DNA from: Devosia sp. Root413D1
GTDB lineage: Bacteria > Pseudomonadota > Alphaproteobacteria > Rhizobiales > Devosiaceae
Direction: 5' to 3'
DNA length: 64,000 bases
Assembly: GCF_001425235.1 (NCBI RefSeq)
Contig: NZ_LMEA01000010.1
Location: forward strand, 440,275 to 504,274
Shown here: positions 23,970 through 32,213 of the stretch, in pieces
Position numbering within the stretch: the first letter of the stretch is position 1
Layout: each line of letters opens with the position of its first letter
The notes under the pieces: model-generated
Database searches by the model: none
Seen by the model: the letters and a program-made list of their open reading frames with translations, nothing else
Told to the model about the DNA's origin: nothing
Made by a program: the position numbers and the translations under genes

Positions 23970-24305
23970 CTAATTCACGGTGCCGGTGAATGTTGTCGTT
24001 GTGGTGGTGGTGGTGGTCGTCGTCGTGACGATCACGATGCCGCCACTACCGCTGCCGCTGCCCGATCCCAGCCACTCGTTCGTGAAGTTCCGTGCCGGCG
24101 AGCAGTTGGCCTGGTGCAACTCGGGGTCGGTGATCATCCAGCCGAAACACTCGACGAAATGGTCGATCTGCGCGACGACGTCGGGCGTGAAAAACGCCTG
24201 GCTGGTGACGGTACTGCCCAAGAACAAAAGCCCGGCAACGGGAATTGCCGCGAGCGCGAGGCGCCGGCGAGACTTCGGCTTGGCAGATTTTCTGGGGTCC
24301 TGCAT
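23970..24305 (-). CDS. Small exported protein ending in a Gly-Ser linker and 12 consecutive Thr
   Basis: 111 aa from ATG 24305. A basic N-region (KSAKPKSRRR) and hydrophobic core (LALAAIPVAGLLFLG) form a signal peptide with cleavage near SQA-F. A short mature domain with two cysteines (C53, C68) follows, then GSGSGSGSGG, a hydrophobic GIVIV and 12 Thr before FTGTVN. The Thr run uses ACG, ACC and ACA codons and the Gly-Ser run uses GGA, GGC, GGT, TCG, AGC and AGT, so the repeats are kept at protein level and are not simple DNA slippage. Next in the operon is a PIG-V-like glycosyltransferase; a Thr-rich tail is a plausible O-glycosylation site. No known family recognised. Confidence 0.75.
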   Translation of the reverse strand: MQDPRKSAKPKSRRRLALAAIPVAGLLFLGSTVTSQAFFTPDVVAQIDHFVECFGWMITDPELHQANCSPARNFTNEWLGSGSGSGSGGIVIVTTTTTTTTTTTTFTGTVN

Positions 24306-24333
24306 AGAAGCTCCGTGACACTGTGCTATGACG

Positions 24334-24361
24334 AAGCAGTGTACAAGACCGCACACTGCTT
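24334..24361. promoter_or_regulatory. 9-bp perfect inverted repeat upstream of the poly-Thr gene
   Basis: AAGCAGTGT (24334-24342) and ACACTGCTT (24353-24361) with a 10-nt spacer, 29 bases upstream of the ATG at 24305. No T-run follows on the minus strand, so an operator or leader hairpin is more likely than a terminator for the dioxygenase gene upstream. Confidence 0.5.
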
Positions 24362-24429
24362 CCCGGTCAGCGCTACAGGTAGCGAAAGGCTCGGGTGTCG
24401 GCAATCCTCCGCGAGCGCTCAGACAACTA

Positions 24430-25383
24430 TTATGATAGCGGCTTCAACCCAGCTTCGATCTCCGCCCGACGTCCCTCGAGGAACGGCGGAAGCGCCAGGC
24501 GCCGGCCGAGGGTTTCGAGCGGTTCGTCGGCGGTGAAGCCGGGGCCGTCGGTGGCGATCTCGAACAGGATGCCGTTGGGCTCACGGAAGTAGAGCGACTT
24601 GAAGTAGAAGCGCTCGACCTCGCCCGAGGAGCGGACGCCGAACTCAGCCGTGCGCTTCACCCACTCGTCGAATTCTTCCTTGTTGGGGGTGCGGAAGGCG
24701 ACATGGTGCACGCCGCCGGCGCCCTGGCGGGCCTGCGGCAGATCGGGGTTCACCTCGACATGCAGTTCGGCCGCAGCACCGCCTTCCCCCATCTCGAAGA
24801 CGTGGATTTCGCCGTTCTTCTCGCGGGCCGGGTAGGAGCGGACTTCGCGCAGGTTCATCACCTTGCTCAGTACCGGTTCGGAGCGGCGGAGGTCGGGGAC
24901 GGCGAGGGTGATTGGCCCGAGGCCGATGATCTGGTGCTCGGCCGGGATCGGGCTCTCGGCCCAGGGATGGGCCGGGGCGGATTTGGGATCGGCGATCAGC
25001 CGGAAGCGCTGGCCCTCGAAGTCCTCGAAGTCGAGCGAGAGGTGCCCGGCACGCTCCTTGATGTTGCCTGAGGCGATGTCCTTTTCCTTGAGGTGTTCCT
25101 TCCACCAGCTGAGATCGGCTTCCGAATGGACGCGCAGCCCGGTGCGGGAGACTTCGTGGTTGCCGCGCTTGTTCGGGGCGGCCGGCCAATCGAAGAAGGT
25201 CAGGTCGGCGCCGGGCGAGGCGATCGCGTCGCCGTAGAACAGGTGATAGGCGCTGACATCGTCCTGGTTGACGGTCTTCTTGATCAGCCGCAGTCCGAGC
25301 GTGCGGGTGTAGAATTCGACGTTACGCTGCGCCGCCGCGGTAATGGCGGTGAGGTGGTGAATGCCTTTGAGTTCGAGGGTCAT
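24430..25383 (-). CDS. VOC-family ring-cleaving dioxygenase (MhqO/PcpA-like)
   Basis: 317 aa from ATG 25383, which has a strong ribosome site (GGAGGTCC) at correct distance; a longer upstream reading is spurious. Two vicinal-oxygen-chelate modules: one beginning GIHHLTAITAAAQRNVEFYTRTLGLRLIKKTVNQDD, the second beginning about residue 150 (GLGPITLAVPDLRRSEPVL) with VHHVAFRTPNKEEF and a terminal LYFREPNGILFEIATDGPGF motif. Conserved His and Glu are in place for Fe(II). Relatives act on (methyl)hydroquinones or glutathione adducts; exact substrate unknown. Divergent from the DNA-repair pair. Confidence 0.88.
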   Translation of the reverse strand: MTLELKGIHHLTAITAAAQRNVEFYTRTLGLRLIKKTVNQDDVSAYHLFYGDAIASPGADLTFFDWPAAPNKRGNHEVSRTGLRVHSEADLSWWKEHLKEKDIASGNIKERAGHLSLDFEDFEGQRFRLIADPKSAPAHPWAESPIPAEHQIIGLGPITLAVPDLRRSEPVLSKVMNLREVRSYPAREKNGEIHVFEMGEGGAAAELHVEVNPDLPQARQGAGGVHHVAFRTPNKEEFDEWVKRTAEFGVRSSGEVERFYFKSLYFREPNGILFEIATDGPGFTADEPLETLGRRLALPPFLEGRRAEIEAGLKPLS

Positions 25384-25567
25384 GTGGACCTCCTGATGAA
25401 AGCTCGTGACCACCAGATAGGCGGTCTCGGACCGGCGAGATAGCTGCCCCACGCCGACGCATTGTCCAGCAATCCTGAACGATGCTGCGCGTGGCGTTTC
25501 CGCGATCACTTCCGAACATGTCTTTTTGAGTTGCTCCACAGCAGGCCTCGGAGGCAAGCTCCGTTGC

Positions 25568-25582
25568 GAACATAAAGTGAAC
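25568..25582 (+). promoter_or_regulatory. LexA (SOS) box in front of the radical SAM/UdgX operon
   Basis: GAAC-ATAAAGT-GAAC, an exact GAAC-N7-GAAC (GTTC-N7-GTTC on the other strand), the alphaproteobacterial LexA operator. It ends 2 bases before the ATG at 25585. Binding there would block transcription start or the initiation region. Confidence 0.7.
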
Positions 25583-25584
25583 AG

Positions 25585-26826
25585 ATGACCCAGCTGACCC
25601 TGCAGCGAAAGCTGTCGATCCTCTCGGATGCGGCGAAATACGACGCGTCCTGCGCCTCGAGCGGCTCGGTGAAACGCTCGAGCCTTGCGACCGGCGGCAT
25701 CGGCTCGACCGAGGGCAGTGGCATCTGCCACTCCTATGCGCCGGACGGGCGCTGCATCTCGCTGCTGAAAGTGCTGCTGACCAATTTCTGCGTCTATGAC
25801 TGCGTCTATTGCGTCAACCGCTCGTCCTCCAACGTGCAGCGGGCCCGCTTCTCGGTCGAGGAAGTGGTCGGGCTGACGCTCGATTTCTACAAGCGCAATT
25901 ACATCGAGGGGTTGTTCCTCTCGTCCGGCATCATCCGCTCACCCGACTACACCATGGAGGAGATGGTGCGGGTGGCGCGCACGCTGCGCGAGACCCACAG
26001 GTTCGGCGGCTACATCCATTTGAAGGTGATCCCCAATGCCGCGCCGGAGCTGCTGGCGGAGGCCGGGCTGCATGCCGATCGGCTCTCGACCAATATCGAG
26101 CTGCCGACCGATATCAGCCTCGAGACGCTGGCGCCGGAGAAGAAGCCGAGCGCCATCCGCACGGCGATGGCGCATATCCAAGCAAAGCGCGAGGAAAGTC
26201 GGCCGGACGGCAAGCTCGAAGGCAAGCGCAAGCCCACGAGGCTCGCGCCGGCCGGACAATCGACCCAGCTGATCGTCGGCGCCGACCAGGCGACGGATGC
26301 CACCATACTCGGGCGCAGCGCGGCGCTCTATTCGGGCTATGGGCTGAAGCGGGTCTACTACTCGGCGTTTTCGCCGATCCCCGATGCGAGCTCGAAACTG
26401 CCGCTGGCGCCGCCGCCGCTGATGCGCGAGCACCGGCTGTACCAGGCGGATTGGCTGATCCGGTTCTATGGCTTCGACGTCGACGAGATCGTTTCGGGCG
26501 GCGAAGACGGGCTGCTCGATCTGAAGCTCGACCCAAAACTCGCCTGGGCGCTGGGTAACCGCGGGCAGTTTCCGGTCGATGTGAACCGGGCGGCGCGGGA
26601 GACCCTGCTGCGGGTGCCGGGGCTCGGCGTAAGGGTGGTCGACCGCATCCTCAGCTCGCGGCGGCATCACCGGTTGACGCTGGCCGACCTGGCGCGGATG
26701 GCCGGATCGATCGACAAGCTGCGGCCGTTCGTCGAAGCGGACGATTGGTCCCCGGGCGGGCTGACCGATGACGCCAAACTCAGGGGGAAGCTGACCCCGG
26801 CCCCAAAGCAGCTGGAGTTGTTCTGA
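25585..26826 (+). CDS. Putative DNA modification/repair radical SAM protein
   Basis: 413 aa. The radical-SAM [4Fe-4S] motif is CVYDCVYC (C69, C73, C76; CX3CX2C), in the context LLTNFCVYDCVYCVNRSSSN typical of the family named putative DNA modification/repair radical SAM protein. The C-terminus holds a helix-hairpin-helix (LLRVPGLGVRVVDRILSSRRHHRLTLADL), the kind that contacts DNA backbone. It precedes the UdgX fusion gene by a one-base TGATG overlap; these two genes are commonly paired in bacteria and are inferred to act together on a DNA lesion, although the chemistry is not established. A LexA box abuts the start codon, predicting SOS induction. No clear ribosome-binding site. Confidence 0.92.
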   Translation: MTQLTLQRKLSILSDAAKYDASCASSGSVKRSSLATGGIGSTEGSGICHSYAPDGRCISLLKVLLTNFCVYDCVYCVNRSSSNVQRARFSVEEVVGLTLDFYKRNYIEGLFLSSGIIRSPDYTMEEMVRVARTLRETHRFGGYIHLKVIPNAAPELLAEAGLHADRLSTNIELPTDISLETLAPEKKPSAIRTAMAHIQAKREESRPDGKLEGKRKPTRLAPAGQSTQLIVGADQATDATILGRSAALYSGYGLKRVYYSAFSPIPDASSKLPLAPPPLMREHRLYQADWLIRFYGFDVDEIVSGGEDGLLDLKLDPKLAWALGNRGQFPVDVNRAARETLLRVPGLGVRVVDRILSSRRHHRLTLADLARMAGSIDKLRPFVEADDWSPGGLTDDAKLRGKLTPAPKQLELF

Positions 26827-28265
26827 TGCGCTCGGTGCGGCTCGAAGCGCTCAACGATTTCGACCAGTGGCGGGCGGCAGCGCGACGGCTGTTGCTCGAC
26901 GCGGTGCCACCGGACGAGGTGGTGTGGCTCGATCCCTCGACGCCGCAGGATCTGTTCGTCACCGAGAACGCGCCGGCAGAGGTGACCGAGCGCAAGGTCG
27001 GGGTGGTGCCGCAGCGCTTCATCGACTGGGCCGAGGCGGGGATCTGCCACAGCGATCCCGAACGTTTCGCGCTGCTCTATCGGCTGCTGTGGCGGCTGCA
27101 GAAGGACAAGGCGTTGATGGAGGCGCGCTCGGACCCCGATGTTGGCCGGCTCGACCGGCGGGTGTCTGCAGTGCGGCGCGATGCGCACAAGCTCAAGGCC
27201 TTCGTGCGGTTCAAGTCCATCGCCGACGATTCCGGGCTCGAGCGGTTCGTCGCCTGGTTCGAGCCGGAACATTACGTGCTGGAGCGGGTGGCGCCGTTCT
27301 TTGTCAGGCGCTTCACCGGCATGATGTGGGCGATCGTCACGCCCTACCGTTCGGTATTCTGGGATGGCGAGAGCCTCGAGTTCGGGTCGGGTGGGCACAA
27401 GGCCGATGTGCCTGCCGAGGATGCCATGGAGGGGGTGTGGAAGAGTTACTTCGCCTCGATCTTCAACCCGGCGCGGCTCAAGGTGCGGATGATGAAGTCG
27501 GAAATGCCGGTGAAATACTGGCGCAACCTGCCGGAGGCCGAACTCATTCCTTCCCTGATACGCGGCGCCAAGGCAGCGGAGGCGGAAATGATCGAGCGGC
27601 AGGCCAGCATCCCATCATCGAAACACCTGCGGCGGACCGAGCGGCAGGTCGAGGACGAGGTGCCCGAGGTCGAGATCACCTCGCTCGGCGCGGCCCGCCA
27701 AGCGATCGACCAGTGCCGGCGCTGCCCGCTCTACGAGATGGCGACGCAGCCGGTGTTCGGCGAGGGGCCTGATAATGCCGAGGTGATGTTCGTCGGCGAG
27801 CAGCCGGGCGATCAGGAGGACCTTGCGGGCAAACCCTTCGTCGGGCCGGCCGGCAAGGTGTTCGATGCGGCGATGACGGAGGCCGGCATCGACCGGGAGC
27901 GGGCTTACGTCACCAATGCGGTCAAGCACTTCAAGTTTGTGCCGCGCGGCAAGAAGCGGCTGCACCAGCGGCCCAATATGGGGGAGGTGAAGGCCTGCAA
28001 ATTCTGGCTCGATCTGGAGCGGGAATTCGTCAAGCCGAAGCTGATCGTGGCGCTGGGCGCGACGGCGGTCGCCAGTCTTGCCGGCAGCAGTACGACGCTG
28101 GGCTCGGTGCGCGGCCGGGTCACCGAGTTGGCCGACGGAACGCGGATGCTCGCGACAGTGCACCCGTCCTACCTGCTGCGGATGCCGGATCGGGCGGAGG
28201 CAGAGCGGGAGCGCGAGCGGTTCGTCGCCGACCTCAGGGAGGTGCGCAAAGCAATGGGGCACTGA
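26826..28265 (+). CDS. udgX: UdgX-type uracil-DNA-binding protein fused to DUF4130
   Basis: 479 aa. Residues 1-250 are the DUF4130 domain that partners the preceding radical SAM enzyme; about 285-475 is a family-4-like uracil-DNA glycosylase. The latter has CRRCPLY (C297, C300) and C391 for an iron-sulfur cluster, motif A GEQPGDQEDLAG (324-335), and the UdgX-specific basic loop KKRLHQRP with H380, followed by the VHPSYLLR motif B. In mycobacterial UdgX the equivalent histidine forms a covalent link with the abasic sugar after uracil excision, trapping the protein on DNA. The histidine is present here, so the same suicidal chemistry is expected. Starts one base into the previous stop (TGATG). 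Confidence 0.93.
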   Translation: MRSVRLEALNDFDQWRAAARRLLLDAVPPDEVVWLDPSTPQDLFVTENAPAEVTERKVGVVPQRFIDWAEAGICHSDPERFALLYRLLWRLQKDKALMEARSDPDVGRLDRRVSAVRRDAHKLKAFVRFKSIADDSGLERFVAWFEPEHYVLERVAPFFVRRFTGMMWAIVTPYRSVFWDGESLEFGSGGHKADVPAEDAMEGVWKSYFASIFNPARLKVRMMKSEMPVKYWRNLPEAELIPSLIRGAKAAEAEMIERQASIPSSKHLRRTERQVEDEVPEVEITSLGAARQAIDQCRRCPLYEMATQPVFGEGPDNAEVMFVGEQPGDQEDLAGKPFVGPAGKVFDAAMTEAGIDRERAYVTNAVKHFKFVPRGKKRLHQRPNMGEVKACKFWLDLEREFVKPKLIVALGATAVASLAGSSTTLGSVRGRVTELADGTRMLATVHPSYLLRMPDRAEAERERERFVADLREVRKAMGH

Positions 28266-28339
28266 GTGCCCATTGCTTTGTATTAGTGCATAGTCAGCAT
28301 CCCAGCCCTGCAAGCGTAGCTCTTCGGGCCTGACCTCCT

Positions 28340-28364
28340 AAAATCGTTCCACTGGAGCGATTTT
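28340..28364. terminator. Bidirectional terminator between udgX and efp
   Basis: AAAATCGTTCC (28340-28350) pairs with GGAGCGATTTT (28354-28364) with one T-G wobble. A-run on one side and T-run on the other allow termination of both convergent transcripts. Confidence 0.7.
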
Positions 28365-28383
28365 GCCGCTTTGCGGCCGAAGG

Positions 28384-28956
28384 TCAGTCCTTGGCGCGCT
28401 CGACGTAGCTGCCGTCGGCGGTCATGACGACCACCTTGGTGCCGACGCCGATATGGGGCGGGACCATGGTCTTGACGCCGTTGTTGAGGGTCGCCGGCTT
28501 GAACGAGGAGGAGGCGGTCTGGCCCTTCACCACCGGCTCGGTCTCGACGATCTCGAGGCTGACGCGCTGCGGCAGTTCGATCGACAGCGCCACGCCGTCG
28601 AAGGTGCGGATGTAAACTTCCATGCCGTCGGTGAGGTAGGCGGCCTGATCGCCGACCACGTCTTCCGAGACGGCGATCTGCTCGTAGGTGGTGGGCTCCA
28701 TGAAGTGGAAGCCCTCGGCATCGTTATAGAGGAACTGGTAGGCGCGCTCGTCGACGTCGGCCTTCTCGACCATTTCGACGGTGCGCCAGCTGGCGGCAAC
28801 CTTCACGCCGTCCGAGATGCGGCGCATGTCGACCTTGGTCACCGAGTTGCCCTTGCCGGGATGGATGTTCTCGGCGACCAGCACGATGTAAAGCTTGCCG
28901 TCGTCGTGCTCGACGACGTTGCCCTTGCGCAGCGACGAGGCGATGACCTTGACCAT
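28384..28956 (-). CDS. efp: Translation elongation factor P
   Basis: 190 aa from ATG 28956, with AAGGAAG at good spacing; a TTG six codons earlier overlaps that site and is rejected. Three OB-like domains are complete. The modification loop reads HPGKGNSV with K35 at the tip, the lysine that receives beta-lysine in EpmA/EpmB bacteria. EF-P rescues ribosomes stalled at polyproline. The divergent neighbours epmA and epmB encode the modification enzymes, so the target, ligase and mutase are all present together. C-terminal signature [16 protein letters not shown] matches. Confidence 0.97.
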   Translation of the reverse strand: MVKVIASSLRKGNVVEHDDGKLYIVLVAENIHPGKGNSVTKVDMRRISDGVKVAASWRTVEMVEKADVDERAYQFLYNDAEGFHFMEPTTYEQIAVSEDVVGDQAAYLTDGMEVYIRTFDGVALSIELPQRVSLEIVETEPVVKGQTASSSFKPATLNNGVKTMVPPHIGVGTKVVVMTADGSYVERAKD

Positions 28957-29031
28957 TAGTTCTTCCTTGTTCAACGGTTGGCGAGGGCCTAGAGAGCGGC
29001 AGCAAAAGGCCGGGCCGAACGCGCTAATCTG

Positions 29032-30168
29032 ATGTATCGGTGCCGCCGATACCCTAATTCCGCGAAAACCGCCAGTCCCGAGCCGAAAGACGTAGCCTTG
29101 CCCGCCCCCTCACCAGTCCCGCCGGTTTCCCCATGGTGGACGGCCTCGGTGCACGCCGACCGGCGTCCGGCGCTCTTGGCGCGCAACCGCATCGAGCTGG
29201 CGGTGCGCAAGTATCTCGCCGATCGGGATTTTCTGATGGTTGACCCGCCGGGGCTGCAGCGCAGCCCGGGCAACGAGACGCATCTGCATGCCTTTGCCAC
29301 CACGGCGATCGGCAATGACGGGGTGGGGGAGACGCTCTATCTCCACACCTCGCCGGAATTCTCGATGAAAAAGCTCCTCGCGGCGGGAGAGCGGCGCATC
29401 GCCAGCCTCGGACACGTGTGGCGGAATCGCGAACGGAGCGCTTTGCACCACCCCGAGTTCACCATGCTCGAGTGGTATCGGGCGGGGGAGCCATATGACG
29501 CGGTGATCGCTGATTGCGTCAACCTGCTGCGGATTGCGGCCGAGACGACGGGCGTGACGGCGCTGAAGTTCCGTGACCGCGCGTGCGACCCGTTCGCGGA
29601 GCCCGAGCGACTGGGCGTGGTCGAGGCGTTTGAGCGCTATGCCGGGGTTGACCTGTTCGCGACCATGAATGCGGCGGGCGAGACGGATGCAGCGGCGCTG
29701 GCTGCCGAGATGCGGCGCGTCGGGCTCGATGTGCCGAGGGAATACACCTGGTCGTACCTGTTCAGCCGCGTGCTGGTGGAAAAGGTCGAGCCGAACCTGG
29801 GATTGGGGCGGGTGACAGTGCTCGACCGTTACCCGGCGGCGGAAGCGGCACTGGCGCGGCGGACCGGAGACGATCGGCGGCTGGCGGAGCGGTTCGAGCT
29901 CTATGCCTGCGGCGTGGAACTGGCCAACGGCTTTGGTGAGCTCACCGATGCAGCAGAGCAGCGCCGTCGATTTGCCGCCGAGATGGAAGAAAAGCAACGG
30001 CTCTATGGCGAAACCTATCCGCTGGATGAAGACTTGCTGGCGGCGCTGCCGCTGATGGACGAAACCAGCGGCGTGGCGCTCGGCTTCGATCGGCTGGTGA
30101 TGCTGGCCGTCGGCGCGCGGCGGATCGAGGATGTCCTGTGGGTGCCGGTGGTCGGAGGCGACAGATGA
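29032..30168 (+). CDS. epmA: EF-P--(R)-beta-lysine ligase EpmA (PoxA/GenX)
   Basis: Up to 378 aa; class II lysyl-tRNA-synthetase-like catalytic core without the anticodon-binding domain. Motif 2 ([26 protein letters not shown]) and motif 3 ([23 protein letters not shown]) are clear. The enzyme activates (R)-beta-lysine and attaches it to K35 of EF-P. The ATG at 29032 gives a ~30-residue low-complexity extension ([14 protein letters not shown]) not needed for the fold; a downstream start near residue 22 or 40 is possible. It overlaps epmB by four bases. Divergent from efp across 75 bases. Confidence 0.94.
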   Translation: MYRCRRYPNSAKTASPEPKDVALPAPSPVPPVSPWWTASVHADRRPALLARNRIELAVRKYLADRDFLMVDPPGLQRSPGNETHLHAFATTAIGNDGVGETLYLHTSPEFSMKKLLAAGERRIASLGHVWRNRERSALHHPEFTMLEWYRAGEPYDAVIADCVNLLRIAAETTGVTALKFRDRACDPFAEPERLGVVEAFERYAGVDLFATMNAAGETDAAALAAEMRRVGLDVPREYTWSYLFSRVLVEKVEPNLGLGRVTVLDRYPAAEAALARRTGDDRRLAERFELYACGVELANGFGELTDAAEQRRRFAAEMEEKQRLYGETYPLDEDLLAALPLMDETSGVALGFDRLVMLAVGARRIEDVLWVPVVGGDR

Positions 30169-31223
30169 AACAGGATCGCGCGATCCGGACGGCGAAGGAC
30201 CTGGTCTCGGCCGGCCTGCTCGGAGCAGACCGCCTCGGCGACGCCGAAGCGGTGGCGAAGCGCTATGCCCTTGCGGTGACGCCTGACATGGCGGGTCTGA
30301 TCGACCGGGCGGACCCGAACGATCCAATTGCCCGGCAGTTCGTGCCAGACATCGCTGAACTCAGCACCACGCCGGAGGAACGGGCCGATCCGATCGGCGA
30401 CCTGTCGCACTCGCCGGTCGAGGGGATTGTGCATCGCTATCCCGACCGGGTGCTGCTCAAGGCTGTGCATGTCTGTCCGGTCTATTGCCGGTTCTGCTTC
30501 CGCCGCGAAATGGTCGGGCCGGAAGGGCTCGGGACGCTGGCGCCCGAGGCGATGGATGCCGCCATCGGCTACATCACCAACCATCCCGAGATCTGGGAGG
30601 TGATCCTCACCGGCGGCGATCCGCTGGTGCTGTCGGCGCGGCGGCTCGAGGAGATGATGCTGCGGCTCAAGGACATCCCACACGTCAAGATCGTGCGCTT
30701 CCATAGCCGGGTGCCGGTGGTGGAACCGGAGCGGGTCGACGACAAGCTGATCGCGGCGCTCAAGGCCAGCGGCAAGACCACCTATGTGGCGCTGCATGCC
30801 AACCACCCGCGCGAACTGACCCCGGCGGCGCGGGCGGCGGCCGGGCGGCTGGTCGATGCGGGTGTGGTGATGCTCAGCCAGTCGGTGCTGCTGCGCGGCA
30901 TCAACGACGACCCTGACGTGCTGGCCGAGCTGATGCGTGGCTTCGTCGAGATGCGGGTCAAACCCTATTACCTGCACCATCCGGATCTGGCGCCGGGCAC
31001 GGCGCATTTCCGACTGTCGATCGCCGAGGGGCAGGCGTTGGTCAAAAGCCTGCGCGGCCGGGTGTCAGGGCTCTGCCAGCCGACCTATGTGCTCGATATC
31101 CCCGGCGGCTACGGCAAGGCGCCGATCGCGGCGAGCAATGTCGAGGCGACGGGCGAAGACACTTACGCGGTATCGGACTGGCAGGGCGGGGTGCACCAGT
31201 ATCCGCCGGCGGGCAACTACTAG
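30165..31223 (+). CDS. epmB: EF-P beta-lysylation protein EpmB (lysine 2,3-aminomutase family)
   Basis: 352 aa from ATG 30165 (GGAGG seven bases ahead), overlapping the epmA stop (ATGA). Radical-SAM motif CPVYCRFC (C104, C108, C111) followed by the KamA-type FRREMVG and the GGDPLVLS loop. It is a PLP- and SAM-dependent enzyme that makes (R)-beta-lysine from lysine for EpmA. The late segment HHPDLAPGTAHFR is also typical. Catabolic KamA is longer (about 415 aa) and would not be coupled to epmA, so EpmB is the better call. Confidence 0.94.
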   Translation: MKQDRAIRTAKDLVSAGLLGADRLGDAEAVAKRYALAVTPDMAGLIDRADPNDPIARQFVPDIAELSTTPEERADPIGDLSHSPVEGIVHRYPDRVLLKAVHVCPVYCRFCFRREMVGPEGLGTLAPEAMDAAIGYITNHPEIWEVILTGGDPLVLSARRLEEMMLRLKDIPHVKIVRFHSRVPVVEPERVDDKLIAALKASGKTTYVALHANHPRELTPAARAAAGRLVDAGVVMLSQSVLLRGINDDPDVLAELMRGFVEMRVKPYYLHHPDLAPGTAHFRLSIAEGQALVKSLRGRVSGLCQPTYVLDIPGGYGKAPIAASNVEATGEDTYAVSDWQGGVHQYPPAGNY

Positions 31224-32113
31224 CTCCGGTAGCGCAGCGCCTCGACGATGATCTGGAACGCCGGCGATTGCTGGCGCCGGCTCGGGTAGTAGAGGTGAAA
31301 GCCCGAGACCGGCGGGCACCACCCGTCGAGCACCACCGCGAGATCGCCGCGCGCCACAGCCTCGCGCACCGCCTCCTCGGGAACGAAGGCGATGCCGTAT
31401 CCGCTGAGCGCGGCATCGACCGAGAGGTCGATGGAGCTGAAGGTCAGCTGTCCCTCGACGCGGACCCGCAGCGGCCGTCCATCGTGCTCGAATTCCCAGG
31501 CGTAGATCACGCCACTGCCGATGAGGCGCAGGTTGATGCAGCGGTGCCGTACCAGTTCCTGCGGCGTCGCAGGCGCCGGGTGGCGCGCGAAATAGGCGGG
31601 GGAGGCGACCGGCAGCAGGCGGCTGTCGGGGGCGATGCGCACCGCCACCATGTCCTTTTCGACGCTTTCGCCCAGCCGCACGCCGGCATCGTAGCCTTGC
31701 GCGGCGATATCGACGAAGCCGTTATCGCTGACCAGCTCGAGCCGGATGTCGGGATAGTCGCCCAGGACAGCCTGCAGCTTCGGCCAGACCAGGGTGTCGG
31801 CGGCGTATTGGCTCGCAGTGATGCGAACGGTACCGGCCGGCTTGTCTCGCAACTCGCCCAGCGCCAGCAGCTCGGTGTCGATCTCGGCGAGGCGCGGGGC
31901 GACGGTGGCGAGGAGGCGCTCGCCGGCCTCGGTGGGTGAGACGCTGCGGGTGGTGCGGGTGAGCAGGCGATAGCCGAGACGCTCCTCGAGGGCGCGGACG
32001 GTCTGGCTCAGCGCCGAGGGCGAGAGGCCGAGCTCCGCCGCTGCCCGGGTGAAGCTTCGGACCCGCGCCACCACGGCGAAGGCGGCGAGGTCGTTATAGC
32101 TGGTCCGTACCAT
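31220..32113 (-). CDS. LysR-family transcriptional regulator
   Basis: 297 aa. N-terminal winged helix-turn-helix (YNDLAAFAVVARVRSFTRAAAELGLSPSALSQTVRALEERLGYRLLTRTTRSVSPTEAG, 5-65), then the periplasmic-binding-like effector domain (PAGTVRITASQYAADTLVWPKL to the end). Divergent from the aldo/keto reductase gene with 100 bases between the starts, the usual layout for control of the neighbour and of itself. Its 3' end overlaps epmB by four bases, convergent. Effector unknown. Confidence 0.93.
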   Translation of the reverse strand: MVRTSYNDLAAFAVVARVRSFTRAAAELGLSPSALSQTVRALEERLGYRLLTRTTRSVSPTEAGERLLATVAPRLAEIDTELLALGELRDKPAGTVRITASQYAADTLVWPKLQAVLGDYPDIRLELVSDNGFVDIAAQGYDAGVRLGESVEKDMVAVRIAPDSRLLPVASPAYFARHPAPATPQELVRHRCINLRLIGSGVIYAWEFEHDGRPLRVRVEGQLTFSSIDLSVDAALSGYGIAFVPEEAVREAVARGDLAVVLDGWCPPVSGFHLYYPSRRQQSPAFQIIVEALRYRS

Positions 32114-32213
32114 TATGAAGCTCTGCTTACAGGTAGATGCAGATTACAGGGCATTATCGGTTGAGAGAAGCCGGCCTATCTCTCCCTCGAAACTGCAATC
32201 GAGGAGGATGACG

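Noticed and set aside
23980-24030. Poly-Thr run as a sequencing or assembly artefact of a simple repeat
   Set aside because: The codons are mixed ACG, ACC and ACA and the frame stays intact to a natural stop, which is not expected from slippage noise.
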